This document shows, piece after piece, positions 1 to 6,845 of a stretch of DNA of 9,955 bases. How positions within the stretch are numbered: position 1 is the first letter of the stretch; each line of letters begins with the position of its first letter. The position numbers and the translations under genes are program-made. Under the pieces are notes generated by a model, which saw nothing but the letters and a program-made list of their open reading frames with translations, did not search any database and had not been told where the DNA came from. Source of the DNA: an uncultured Paracoccaceae bacterium. GTDB taxonomy: Bacteria; Pseudomonadota; Alphaproteobacteria; Rhodobacterales; Rhodobacteraceae. The stretch covers positions 1-9,955 of the forward strand of contig CAKZNY010000042.1 in NCBI GenBank assembly GCA_937132145.1. The letters run 5' to 3'.

Positions 1-342
1 AGCGATAACAATAAAGGTACGATGGTGAAAGTGATGAACGTTGCGGCAAACATCGTACGTCTGTACGAGGGCCGTGGTGAAGAAGTCGAAGTTCGGATCG
101 TAGCGTTTAATGCCGGCCTGCACCTCCTTCGGGAAGATACCTCACCCGTACTCGACCGACTTATGTCCTTCAGCCAAAGCATGCCGGCCATAAGTTTTGT
201 TGCTTGCGGAAATACGATTACGGGAATGACCAAAAAAGAAGGCACCCCGCCACCTATCGTCGATTTTGCCGAGGTTGTTCCCGGTGGTGTCGCCGAGATT
301 ATGGATCTGGTCGAAGCCGGCTGGATTTTAATACGACCTTAA
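1..342 (+). CDS. DsrE-family protein, 5'-truncated by the window edge
   Basis: The frame is open from base 1, and the residues before the first ATG (base 22) read SDNNKGT. Together with the following helix this resembles the first strand and helix of DsrE/DsrF-like proteins, so the true start lies upstream and ATG-22 is internal. The 113 visible residues follow the small alpha/beta DsrE fold: a central strand VEVRIVAFNAG, a VACGNT motif with the conserved cysteine (codon at 205-207), and the C-terminal VPGGVAEIMDLVEAGW...IRP typical of soluble single-domain members. In the family, this cysteine can carry or transfer sulfane sulfur, but many members are uncharacterised. The gene converges on pntAB and shares its terminator. 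A role in sulfur handling is an inference from family and proximity to sox. Family call is good; exact function is unknown. Confidence 0.8.
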   Translation, partial: SDNNKGTMVKVMNVAANIVRLYEGRGEEVEVRIVAFNAGLHLLREDTSPVLDRLMSFSQSMPAISFVACGNTITGMTKKEGTPPPIVDFAEVVPGGVAEIMDLVEAGWILIRP

Positions 343-361
343 TTACCTATAACTATAAAAG

Positions 362-393
362 AAAAGGGCGGGAGAATTCTCCCGCCCTTTTTT
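362..393. terminator. Bidirectional intrinsic terminator between the DsrE-like gene and pntB
   Basis: Bases 366-387 form a perfect 22-nt palindrome (arm GGGCGGGAGAA) centred on an EcoRI-like GAATTC. It is flanked by AAAA (362-365) and TTTTTT (388-393), so the A/T arms extend the stem. On the + strand it lies 23 nt after the DsrE-like stop and ends in a T-run. On the - strand it lies just past the pntB stop and is followed by TTTTCTTTTAT. It can therefore end both convergent transcripts. Confidence 0.93.
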
Positions 394-399
394 ATGTGT

Positions 400-1773
400 C
401 TAGTCAATCAGCTTCAGCAGATTGTCTATCGAGGTTTTTGCGTCCCCGTAGAACATCCGCGTGTTCTCTTTGAAGAACAGCGGGTTCTCGATGCCCGAGT
501 AACCCGTGCCCTGCCCGCGTTTGGATACGAACACCTGTTTGGCTTTCCAGACTTCAAGCACCGGCATACCGGCGATTGGTGAGTTTGGATCGTCCTGCGC
601 GGCTGGGTTCACGATGTCATTCGAGCCAACCACGATCACCACGTCGGTTTCGGGAAGATCGTCGTTGATCTCGTCCATCTCCATCACGATGTCGTATGGG
701 ACTTTGGCCTCGGCTAGAAGCACGTTCATGTGGCCCGGAAGGCGACCCGCAACGGGGTGGATGCCGAAACGCACGGTCTTGCCTTTGGCGCGCAGGCGTT
801 TGACCAATTCGGAAATCGGGTGCTGCGCTTGCGCTACCGCCATGCCGTAACCGGGTACGATAACGATACTGTCGGCCTCTTCCAGCGCCGCCGCGACACC
901 GTCGGCGTCGATGGCGATCTGCTCGCCCTCGATTTCCATTGCGGGACCGGTAGGAGCCCCGAAGCCGCCAAGGATAACGGCAAGGAACTTACGGTTCATC
1001 GCAACACACATGATGTAGGACAAAATCGCACCGGAGGAGCCAACAAGCGCCCCGACCACGATCAGCAAATCGTTGCCAAGCATAAAGCCGGTAGCCGCCG
1101 CCGCCCAGCCGGAATAGCTGTTGAGCATAGACACTACGACCGGCATATCTGCGCCGCCGATGGCCATAACCAGATGCCCACCAATTGCGAAGGCGATTAG
1201 CATCATCAGCAAAAGCGTCCAGATGCCCGCGCCGTTCAGGAACATCAGCATAAGGATTACCGACAGGATCAACCCTGCGGCATTCATCACGTGCCGCCCC
1301 GGAAGGATCAGCGCTTTGCCGTCGAGTTTACCCGCCAGCTTGCCATAAGCGATAATGGAACCCGTAAAGGTAATCGCACCAATGAACACGCCGAGGAACA
1401 CCTCGACTTCGTGGATGATTTCTTCGGCGTGGGTAAGCCCCTCGGGCGCGTATAGAATGGAGTTGATGCCGATAAGCACCGCCGCCAGACCGACAAAGCT
1501 GTGCAAGGCGGCGACCAGTTGGGGCATGCCGACCATCTCTACGCGCTGGGCGACGACAAGGCCGATCACGGCGCCGATGATCATCATCGGGACCAGCAGC
1601 CACAGGGACTGAACGCCGGGGCCAAACATGGTAACGATAACGGCGATAGCCATGCCGATGATGCCAAACCACACGGCACGTTTAGCTTTTTCCTGATCAG
1701 ACAGGCCACCAAGGGCCAAAATGAACAGAACGGAAGCTACGATATATCCAGCAGTTACTAGACCAATACTCAT
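400..1773 (-). CDS. pntB: NAD(P) transhydrogenase subunit beta
   Basis: This 457-residue protein is the beta subunit of the membrane-bound, proton-translocating transhydrogenase, which uses proton motive force to pass hydride from NADH to NADP+. Residues 1 to about 260 form the hydrophobic domain II. It includes His91 in [11 protein letters not shown], equivalent to E. coli betaHis91 in the proton path, and [20 protein letters not shown] with Asp209 and Asn218 corresponding to E. coli Asp213 and Asn222. The C-terminal NADP(H)-binding domain III shows [30 protein letters not shown], a [10 protein letters not shown] motif and [16 protein letters not shown]. Length matches the family. The ATG has a GGGAGGT ribosome-binding site about 5 nt upstream. 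It follows pntA by 12 nt in the same operon. Confidence 0.98.
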   Translation of the reverse strand: MSIGLVTAGYIVASVLFILALGGLSDQEKAKRAVWFGIIGMAIAVIVTMFGPGVQSLWLLVPMMIIGAVIGLVVAQRVEMVGMPQLVAALHSFVGLAAVLIGINSILYAPEGLTHAEEIIHEVEVFLGVFIGAITFTGSIIAYGKLAGKLDGKALILPGRHVMNAAGLILSVILMLMFLNGAGIWTLLLMMLIAFAIGGHLVMAIGGADMPVVVSMLNSYSGWAAAATGFMLGNDLLIVVGALVGSSGAILSYIMCVAMNRKFLAVILGGFGAPTGPAMEIEGEQIAIDADGVAAALEEADSIVIVPGYGMAVAQAQHPISELVKRLRAKGKTVRFGIHPVAGRLPGHMNVLLAEAKVPYDIVMEMDEINDDLPETDVVIVVGSNDIVNPAAQDDPNSPIAGMPVLEVWKAKQVFVSKRGQGTGYSGIENPLFFKENTRMFYGDAKTSIDNLLKLID

Positions 1774-1785
1774 AATCGACCTCCC

Positions 1786-3354
1786 TTAGCTTTTCTGGAA
1801 CATGGCCAACATGCGACGGGTAACGGCGAAGCCACCCACGATGTTGATCGATGCAATGAGAACGGAAATTGCGGCGAGGAGAGTCACTAAGAACCCTCCG
1901 CTAACACTGATTTGCAGTATCGCACCAAGGATCACCACACTTGAGATCGCGTTGGTGATTGCCATAAGCGGCGTATGTAATGCGTGGCTGACTTTCCAGA
2001 TAACCTGAAAGCCGATAAAGATCGACAGCACGAAGACAATGAAATGCTGCATGAAGCTAGGCGGTGCATAAGCCCCGATCAGCAACATCAGCAAACCACC
2101 GATGATCAACATGCCGGTTTGCTTGCGACCGGCAGCTTTCGCGGCGGCGGTCTCGTCTGCCCTGATTTCTTCAGGTGTCTTCTCGGGCGCTTTGGGCTTC
2201 GCGGGCGCAATCGCCTTCACTTTGGGCGGAGGCGGCGGGAAGGTGATTTCGCCGCCGTGCGTAACCGTTGCGCCGCGGATCACATCGTCTTCCATGTTGT
2301 GAACCGGCACACCGTCTTTTTCGGGTGTCAGGTCATCCATCATGTGGCGGATGTTGGTGGAATAAAGCGTCGAGGATTGCGTCGCCATGCGGCTTGGCAA
2401 ATCGGTGTAGCCGATGATGGTCACGCCATTCGAAGTCTCGATTTTTTCATTCGGGACGGTCAGGTCACAGTTGCCACCACGTTCCGCCGCAAGGTCAACA
2501 ATGACGGAGCCGGCTTTCATGGCCATAACCATATCTTCAAGCCACAACTTCGGCGCATCGCGGCCCGGGATCAGGGCGGTCGTGATAACAATGTCCACTT
2601 CCGGAGCTTGCGCGCGGAACAGCTCTAGCTGCTTTTCGCGAAACTCGGGGGAAGACACGGCAGCGTAACCACCGGTTGCCGCACCGTCTTGGTTGTCATC
2701 AAAGTCGAGGAACAGGAATTCACCGCCCATAGATTCGATTTGCTCGGCCACTTCGGGGCGCACGTCGAAGGCGCGCACGATTGCGCCCATGGACTGCGCG
2801 GCACCGATGGCCGCCAGACCGGCAACGCCAGCGCCGATCACCAGAACGGTTGCAGGGGGAACCTTGCCCGCCGCAGTGATTTGGCCGGTGAAGAAGCGTC
2901 CGAAATTGTTCGAGGCCTCGACCACTGCGCGGTACCCACCGATGTTGGCCATGCTCGAGAGCGCGTCCATTTTCTGGGCGCGGCTGATGCGCGGAACCAT
3001 GTCCATCGCAATCGCCGTAACACCTTTGGCGCGCAGTTTTTCCAGCAGGTCTTCGCTTTGCGCGGGCCAGATGAAGGAAATCAGTGTTTGTCCCTTAACG
3101 AAACGCTTAACCTCGACGTCCTCGGGGGCACGTACTTTGATAATGAAATCACAGGCTTTCCAAAGGGCCGCTCCGGTTTTCACAACCGTAACGCCTGCGT
3201 CTTTATAGTCCTGATCAGAGAAACGCGCCGCAGCGCCTGCTCCGGTTTCGATAACGCATTCATAGCCCAGTTTTTGCAACTGAAGCGCTGATTGCGGGGT
3301 AAGGGCAACCCGATTTTCGCCCTCGAAGATCTCTTTGGGAGCTCCGATTTTCAT
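1786..3354 (-). CDS. pntA: NAD(P) transhydrogenase subunit alpha (fused form)
   Basis: This 522-residue protein is the alpha subunit in the fused (E. coli-like) arrangement, not split into PntAA/PntAB. Residues 1 to about 370 are the NAD(H)-binding domain I (alanine dehydrogenase-like): [14 protein letters not shown] at the N-terminus, [14 protein letters not shown] (the RQD loop region, about 121-134), nucleotide-binding GAGVAG (174-179) with Asp197 in AFDVRP, and [14 protein letters not shown] (322-335). A proline/alanine/lysine-rich linker (about 373-410, beginning PPPPPK) leads to four predicted membrane helices (about 413-510). The AAGGA ribosome-binding site lies about 9 nt before the ATG. 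It probably supplies NADPH for biosynthesis in a redox-limited lithotroph; that link to sox is an inference. Confidence 0.97.
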   Translation of the reverse strand: MKIGAPKEIFEGENRVALTPQSALQLQKLGYECVIETGAGAAARFSDQDYKDAGVTVVKTGAALWKACDFIIKVRAPEDVEVKRFVKGQTLISFIWPAQSEDLLEKLRAKGVTAIAMDMVPRISRAQKMDALSSMANIGGYRAVVEASNNFGRFFTGQITAAGKVPPATVLVIGAGVAGLAAIGAAQSMGAIVRAFDVRPEVAEQIESMGGEFLFLDFDDNQDGAATGGYAAVSSPEFREKQLELFRAQAPEVDIVITTALIPGRDAPKLWLEDMVMAMKAGSVIVDLAAERGGNCDLTVPNEKIETSNGVTIIGYTDLPSRMATQSSTLYSTNIRHMMDDLTPEKDGVPVHNMEDDVIRGATVTHGGEITFPPPPPKVKAIAPAKPKAPEKTPEEIRADETAAAKAAGRKQTGMLIIGGLLMLLIGAYAPPSFMQHFIVFVLSIFIGFQVIWKVSHALHTPLMAITNAISSVVILGAILQISVSGGFLVTLLAAISVLIASINIVGGFAVTRRMLAMFQKS

Positions 3355-3399
3355 AGTGTTATTCCTTAGTCCTGATGGGAGGAAGGGTCAGATGCGTTA

Positions 3400-3428
3400 T
3401 ATCTAGCCGCTAATGGCGCGAAGTTCAA
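3400..3428 (-). promoter_or_regulatory. Candidate sigma70-type promoter for pntAB
   Basis: Read on the minus strand, TTGAAC (3423-3428) is separated by 17 nt from TAGATA (3400-3405), about 45 nt before the pntA ATG. The -10 is weak. The neighbouring TATAAC is a better -10 match but has no suitable -35. The 116-bp gap between soxT and pntA and this candidate suggest pntAB need not depend on read-through from soxSRT. I saw no convincing terminator after soxT. Confidence 0.35.
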
Positions 3429-3470
3429 AGCCCTCTTGAAAAATTTTGGAGAAAAGCCTGACTTAAATGG

Positions 3471-4520
3471 TCACACCTTGTGAAAACCGTGGATCAGGTG
3501 CCGCAAACCCAGACTTGCGCCTATGAAAATAGACCCCAGAACGACCGGTGCGCTGTATGCCAGCACCGAGAATCCTGATAGCCCCTGCCCGACGGAACAG
3601 CCCAGCGCCACAACGCCGCCTGTACCCATCAGGAAGCCGCCAAAAACGGAGCGGCCCAGTTCGCGCGGATCATCGCATGCCTCCCAGCGGAAGCGGCCTT
3701 TGATCCTCGTGCCGATGAGCGAGCCGACCACAACGCCGGTTACCGAACCGATACCGAAATTCATCGTCGCACCGGACCACGTCATCAGGTAGATCAGCGC
3801 TTCGCCCATAGGCGCAGAGTAGGATACGGATTCTACGACGATCTCGTCAAAACCGGTTGTCGAGATTAGGTCGGTCGCCCAGAATCCGAATACGACGCCC
3901 AAGCCAACGACAATGGACCAGATAATATGCGTGCGCGAGGTGCGGAACTTTTTGCCCGAGAATGCCCATCCAGCGCAAATTGCGGCTAATATCAGGGCGG
4001 GTATCAACGGGCCCATGTCGAACCAGCGGCCGAGCAAATGGGCGATGCCTTGGGCTTCGCCACTGTAAACCACTTGGGGGAAAAGCCAGTCGCGCACCAC
4101 GGCCGTCGGGCCGCCGATGGCCATGTAGGCAGAAATTGCCATGATGACCGCAACTACAAAACTGCGGAGGTCTCCGCCTGCCATGCGAGCGAGCGCGCCG
4201 AAACCGCAGTTTCCAGCCATTGCCATGCCCCAGCCGAACATCAAGCCGCCAACGATGCTGGCGATCGGGTTCCATTTGAGCGAGTAATAGATGGTTTGGG
4301 AATAATCGACGAGGCCGAACGCCTCTAGAGTGAACATGCTGGCAACGCCGACAGCCAGAGCCAAGGCCCACATGCGTAGTCGGGAATAGTCCTTGCCATA
4401 AAGGGCGTCTTCAATTGCGCCTAACGTGCAGAAACGACCGATGGAGGCGGCAAGGCCCAAGGCGCCGCCGGCGAACAATCCAGCCAAAGCGGCCCATTGG
4501 TTGTCGCCCATAAACTCCAT
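3471..4520 (-). CDS. soxT: YeeE/YedE-family sulfur-compound transporter (SoxT type)
   Basis: This is a 349-residue, largely hydrophobic inner-membrane protein with an internal two-half pattern. It is recognised as YeeE/YedE (DUF395) by SIGRFCTLGAIEDAL near the N-terminus, GMAMAGNCGFGALARMAGGDLRS in the middle (split here only by naming it), and ALGCSVGQGLSG near the C-terminus. The three conserved cysteines are Cys31, Cys105 and Cys308. In the structurally studied bacterial YeeE, three cysteines in matching positions relay thiosulfate through the pore. In Sox loci, members next to soxR are called SoxT and are implicated in importing sulfur compounds or signalling to the regulator. Its ATG overlaps the soxR stop by one base (TAATG), indicating translational coupling. 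Transported species cannot be told from sequence. Confidence 0.88.
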   Translation of the reverse strand: MEFMGDNQWAALAGLFAGGALGLAASIGRFCTLGAIEDALYGKDYSRLRMWALALAVGVASMFTLEAFGLVDYSQTIYYSLKWNPIASIVGGLMFGWGMAMAGNCGFGALARMAGGDLRSFVVAVIMAISAYMAIGGPTAVVRDWLFPQVVYSGEAQGIAHLLGRWFDMGPLIPALILAAICAGWAFSGKKFRTSRTHIIWSIVVGLGVVFGFWATDLISTTGFDEIVVESVSYSAPMGEALIYLMTWSGATMNFGIGSVTGVVVGSLIGTRIKGRFRWEACDDPRELGRSVFGGFLMGTGGVVALGCSVGQGLSGFSVLAYSAPVVLGSIFIGASLGLRHLIHGFHKV

Positions 4521-4876
4521 TATTTGGCTTCTTCTTTTTCTGGCTCAAACGTGCAGAACATGTCGTAAACAAGTTCAATCATCTGCGCGGCTTTGGGATC
4601 CCCTAGGGAATAGAAGATGGTTTTGCCATCGCGCCGCGAATTCACCAGACCTTCAAGGCGAAGACGAGCCAATTGCTGGCTAACGGCGGCTTGGCGGGAA
4701 GAAAGAAGGTTTTCCAGTTCGGTCACAGATTTTTCACCCGTCACCAGATGACACAAAATCATCAAACGCCCTTCATGCGCCAAGGCTTTCATGAAATCGG
4801 TCGCCGATTTCGCATTGCGGATTACTTCATCTATTTCTGCATCGGACATATCCGGTGTCATTTGGGGTAGCGCCAT
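4520..4876 (-). CDS. soxR: ArsR-family sulfur-responsive repressor SoxR
   Basis: This is a 118-residue winged-helix repressor of the ArsR/SmtB superfamily. DFMKALAHEGRLMILCHL is followed by the recognition-helix region SSRQAAVSQQLARLRLEGLV and the wing SRRDGKTIFYSL. It carries cysteines 42 and 108, 66 residues apart, the same spacing as the Cys41/Cys107 pair of SqrR and the pair in characterised SoxR, which form a polysulfide bridge and release DNA. Metal-site motifs of ArsR/CadC (ELCVCDL type) are absent. I chose ATG-4876 because AGGAG sits 6 nt before it; the adjacent upstream GTG-4879 would be too close. It is second in soxS-soxR-soxT and probably autoregulates that operon and represses soxV and soxX transcription. 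Confidence 0.92.
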   Translation of the reverse strand: MALPQMTPDMSDAEIDEVIRNAKSATDFMKALAHEGRLMILCHLVTGEKSVTELENLLSSRQAAVSQQLARLRLEGLVNSRRDGKTIFYSLGDPKAAQMIELVYDMFCTFEPEKEEAK

Positions 4877-4891
4877 CACCCTCTCCTTTTA

Positions 4892-5260
4892 TTACGACTC
4901 CGAAGAATCTTCTCCGGATTCTGGCAAATTAGTCAACATCATACCAAGAAGTCCCCAAAAGAACCCCTCGCCTGGATAACCTTCTATACGATTAACCTCT
5001 ATTCCGTCGACAAGTAATATAAAAGTGGGCGTGAATTGTGGTGGGCTCGAGAAAGTCACATTATCCGGAACCGGATCATTGATATCATAACGCCAGAGCG
5101 GGGCTAGCTTACCCTCCTCTGTGCGGGAATAAATAGTGCCCACATCGGCATTCCAGCGCTCACACCACGGGCAACCGGCTTCCTCAACCATCATCAATCG
5201 GGTCTCGGCGACGGCGGGCACCGCGATAAGTAATAAAATAATCACCTTAAGTAAGCGCAT
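4892..5260 (-). CDS. soxS: Periplasmic thioredoxin SoxS
   Basis: This is a 122-residue exported thioredoxin-fold protein. The signal peptide is MRLLKVIILLLIAVPAVA, with a probable cut before Glu19. The redox motif is C30-P-W-C33 in EEAGCPWCERW, and a cis-proline loop occurs in FTPTF (Pro78). In Paracoccus, SoxS reduces and reactivates SoxYZ whose SoxY cysteine has become inactively linked; SoxV supplies the electrons. It is the first gene of the minus-strand operon, 15 nt before the soxR ATG, and diverges from soxV. The ATG has GAGGG about 6 nt upstream. Its gene symbol refers to sulfur oxidation and is unrelated to enterobacterial superoxide SoxS. Confidence 0.92.
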   Translation of the reverse strand: MRLLKVIILLLIAVPAVAETRLMMVEEAGCPWCERWNADVGTIYSRTEEGKLAPLWRYDINDPVPDNVTFSSPPQFTPTFILLVDGIEVNRIEGYPGEGFFWGLLGMMLTNLPESGEDSSES

Positions 5261-5276
5261 TCCAACCCTCTTGGAT

Positions 5277-5305
5277 AATTTACTTTACACATTTGAATAT
5301 CTCAA
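5277..5305 (-). promoter_or_regulatory. Candidate promoter for soxS-soxR-soxT
   Basis: On the minus strand, TTGAGA (5300-5305) is followed after 17 nt by TAAATT (5277-5282), 17 bases before the soxS ATG. Spacing and the -35 are good, the -10 moderate. The -35 lies inside the 16-bp operator-like element at 5291-5306, so bound repressor would block it, consistent with autoregulation. Confidence 0.55.
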
Positions 5306-5311
5306 TATGAT
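5284..5311 (+). promoter_or_regulatory. Candidate promoter for soxV-soxW
   Basis: TTTACA (5284-5289) and TATGAT (5306-5311) each match the sigma70 consensus at 5 of 6 positions and are 16 nt apart. The predicted start of transcription is near 5318, about 30 nt before soxV. The spacer contains the operator-like element (5291-5306), whose last base is the first base of the -10. Confidence 0.6.
5291..5306. promoter_or_regulatory. Putative SoxR operator in the soxS-soxV region
   Basis: ATTTGAATATCTCAAT contains the inverted pair TTGA-N5-TCAA. It matches the element at 6738-6753 (ATTCAACTATCTGAAT) at 12 of 16 positions. It overlaps both divergent promoters. A looser pair GAATA-N12-TATTC spans 5295-5316. 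SoxR from a related Sox locus is known to act at the soxS-soxV and soxW-soxX regions; the exact site here is my inference. Confidence 0.6.
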
Positions 5312-5349
5312 TATTCTTTATATCAGCACAAAAGCAGGAAAAACAAGGT

Positions 5350-6093
5350 ATGGAGTTTGACATTAGTTACTGGGGCGCGGCGATTGCGGGCCTTCTGTCA
5401 TTCTTTTCACCGTGCATATTGCCGATTGTTCCGTTCTATTTGTGCTACATGGCGGGGCTGTCTATTCAAGAATTGAACGAAGAAAACGAGATGTCCGCAG
5501 GGGCCAAGCGCCGCCTTATATTGTCCTCCGTATTCTTTTCAGCCGGAGTGGTTACGATCTTCGTTCTTCTTGGACTGATTGCCACCACGTTGGGCCTCAC
5601 GTTCAGGAATTACAGAGACGAGCTGACGTGGCTGGCGGCTGCGGTGCTGTTTATCTTTGGCCTGCACTTCCTCGGGGTGTTCAAAATCTCGTTCCTTTAT
5701 CGCGAAGCACGCATCGATTCTTCGGGAATAAAGCCCGCCAGTTATGCCGGTTCTTATCTGATCGGGCTGGCCTTCGGTTTCGGCTGGACCCCCTGCGTTG
5801 GCCCCGCGCTGGCCGCGATCTTGTTTATGGCATCCCAAAGCGGCAGCTTGCAGCATGGCGCAGGATTGCTGTTCGTATATGGCGCCTTCATGACCGCGCC
5901 GTTCATTCTGGCCGCCGTATTCTCGGGCCCGTTCCTGCGCTGGGTGCAACGCAATCGCAAATATATGGGGCACGTTGAAAAAGTTATGGGCGGCTTTCTA
6001 ATCCTGTTCGCAATCCTTATCGCGACCGGCAGCATTTCGTATATGGCGCAATTCTTGCTCGAAACATTCCCTGCCCTGTTTATCTTCGGTTAA
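5350..6093 (+). CDS. soxV: CcdA-like transmembrane thiol:disulfide electron transporter SoxV
   Basis: This is a 247-residue inner-membrane protein of the CcdA/DsbD-beta family with about six membrane helices in two related halves. Each half carries a Pro-Cys signature: FFSPCILPIVPFYL with Cys22, and GFGWTPCVGPAL with Cys149. These two cysteines shuttle electrons from cytoplasmic thioredoxin to periplasmic partners. In Sox loci SoxV reduces SoxW and also SoxS, supporting thiosulfate oxidation. Length fits CcdA. The start at 5350 places the first helix correctly; AGGA lies 10 nt upstream and AAGGT directly abuts the ATG, so the ribosome-binding site is not ideal. soxW follows after 18 nt. Confidence 0.95.
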   Translation: MEFDISYWGAAIAGLLSFFSPCILPIVPFYLCYMAGLSIQELNEENEMSAGAKRRLILSSVFFSAGVVTIFVLLGLIATTLGLTFRNYRDELTWLAAAVLFIFGLHFLGVFKISFLYREARIDSSGIKPASYAGSYLIGLAFGFGWTPCVGPALAAILFMASQSGSLQHGAGLLFVYGAFMTAPFILAAVFSGPFLRWVQRNRKYMGHVEKVMGGFLILFAILIATGSISYMAQFLLETFPALFIFG

Positions 6094-6111
6094 TCCAAAA
6101 AAGGTATCATC

Positions 6112-6684
6112 ATGCTTAAGAAACTCGTAATTCTGTTTGCACTTGCGGCTACGCCTGCCTTGGCGGACGAAGCCTACTATATAGGTGACGACGGCATGCA
6201 CAAAACCCACTGGATGCGCGACACTTTCCGTGACATGGCAGAGGACCTTGAAGAAGCGAGTGCCGAGGGTAAACGCTTTATGATAATCATCGAACAGCGC
6301 GGGTGTGTTTATTGTAAAAAGATGCACGAACAGGTGTTTCCAGACCCTGAAATCAAGGCGATGATTGAGGACAACTACTTCGTCGTACAGATGAATATGT
6401 TTGGCGACATAGAAGTGACCGATTTTGATGGTGAAATACTGTCGGAAAAAGACATGATCTCCAAGTGGAACATCGTTTTCACACCCACGATGATGTTCTT
6501 TGATGACGTGCTTCCGCCCGAGGGTACAACCGCGGCACAGGCAGCTGTAATGATCATGCCGGGCGCGTTTGGAAAGCTCACAACGCTCAGTATGTTCCAA
6601 TATATCCTCGAAAAAGGCTATGAAGGCGACGAGCATTTTCAGAAATATGTGGCCCGAATCATCGCCGAACGCCGTGATAACTAA
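6112..6684 (+). CDS. soxW: Periplasmic thioredoxin SoxW
   Basis: This is a 190-residue thioredoxin-like protein with the signal peptide MLKKLVILFALAATPALA and a probable cut before Asp19. The active motif is C65-V-Y-C68 in EQRGCVYCKKMH, with a cis-proline in FTPTMMFF (Pro125). It belongs to the thioredoxin_2/SoxW group with long N-terminal helices. SoxV is its expected reductant; in Paracoccus SoxW is not essential for thiosulfate oxidation, in contrast to SoxS. AAGGT lies 7 nt upstream of the ATG. It shares the operon with soxV, and is separated from soxX by 161 bp of AT-rich control region. Confidence 0.93.
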   Translation: MLKKLVILFALAATPALADEAYYIGDDGMHKTHWMRDTFRDMAEDLEEASAEGKRFMIIIEQRGCVYCKKMHEQVFPDPEIKAMIEDNYFVVQMNMFGDIEVTDFDGEILSEKDMISKWNIVFTPTMMFFDDVLPPEGTTAAQAAVMIMPGAFGKLTTLSMFQYILEKGYEGDEHFQKYVARIIAERRDN

Positions 6685-6695
6685 CACGAAACTTT

Positions 6696-6715
6696 ATATA
6701 AGTAATTGCTTATAT
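6696..6715. repeat. Near-perfect 20-bp palindrome in the soxW-soxX gap
   Basis: ATATAAG (6696-6702) and CTTATAT (6709-6715) are exact inverted repeats around TAATTG, whose AATT core is also symmetric. Only one base pair of the 20 fails to match. It begins 12 nt after the soxW stop. No T-run follows, so it is more likely a protein-binding site than a terminator. It overlaps the candidate -35 of soxX. Confidence 0.6.
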
Positions 6716-6734
6716 TAGAGCAATATAATAATCT
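6706..6734 (+). promoter_or_regulatory. Candidate promoter for soxXYZA(B)
   Basis: TTGCTT (6706-6711) is 17 nt from TAATCT (6729-6734). An alternative pair is TTGCGT (6760-6765) and TATCTT (6783-6788), also with 17 nt. A perfect TATAAT at 6724-6729 has no matching -35. Only the presence of a promoter in this gap is well supported; which pair is used is open. Confidence 0.4.
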
Positions 6735-6739
6735 AATAT
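6712..6739. repeat. Second inverted repeat in the soxW-soxX gap
   Basis: ATATTAG (6712-6718) and CTAATAT (6733-6739) are exact inverted repeats separated by 14 nt. The arms overlap the ends of the palindrome at 6696-6715 and the element at 6738-6753, giving three overlapping dyads in under 60 bp. Confidence 0.5.
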
Positions 6740-6753
6740 TCAACTATCTGAAT
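6738..6753. promoter_or_regulatory. Putative SoxR operator in the soxW-soxX region
   Basis: ATTCAACTATCTGAAT is an inverted repeat ATTCA-N6-TGAAT, which fits the ATTC-N8-GAAT pattern I recall for the SqrR/SoxR-type repressors. It shares 12 of 16 positions with the element between the divergent soxS and soxV promoters. It lies just downstream of the first candidate -10, or just upstream of the alternative -35, for soxX. Confidence 0.6.
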
Positions 6754-6813
6754 TTATTGTTGCGTAAGCCCCCCGTGGCGGCTATCTTCAAATTACCAAA
6801 GTCAGGAATCAAT

Positions 6814-6831
6814 ATGACAAATGGGAATTAA
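6814..6831 (+). other. Possible five-codon leader ORF before soxX
   Basis: ATG-ACA-AAT-GGG-AAT-TAA encodes MTNGN. AGGA sits 6 nt before its ATG. Its stop ends at the edge of the soxX ribosome-binding site (AAAGGGAGGA, from 6830). It could couple ribosome arrival to soxX initiation, but such short ORFs arise often by chance. Confidence 0.2.
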
Positions 6832-6845
6832 AGGGAGGATACTGC

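Noticed and set aside
204..473. An 89-codon plus-strand open frame across the terminator
   Set aside because: It overlaps the DsrE-like gene in another frame and reads through the palindromic terminator into pntB antisense.
1984..2628. A 214-codon open frame antisense to pntA
   Set aside because: It is a shadow of the strongly conserved pntA, with no recognisable domain and no ribosome-binding site.
4877..4879. GTG start for soxR directly before the ATG
   Set aside because: The AGGAG site is too close to the GTG and ideally spaced for the ATG.
5998..6687. A 229-codon open frame antisense to soxW
   Set aside because: It lies opposite soxW, which has a signal peptide, CVYC motif and operon context. 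The antisense product resembles no family and is rich in His and Phe as expected of a mirrored frame.
6724..6729. Perfect TATAAT as the soxX -10
   Set aside because: No TTG-like -35 lies 16-18 nt upstream; in DNA this AT-rich a TATAAT is expected by chance.
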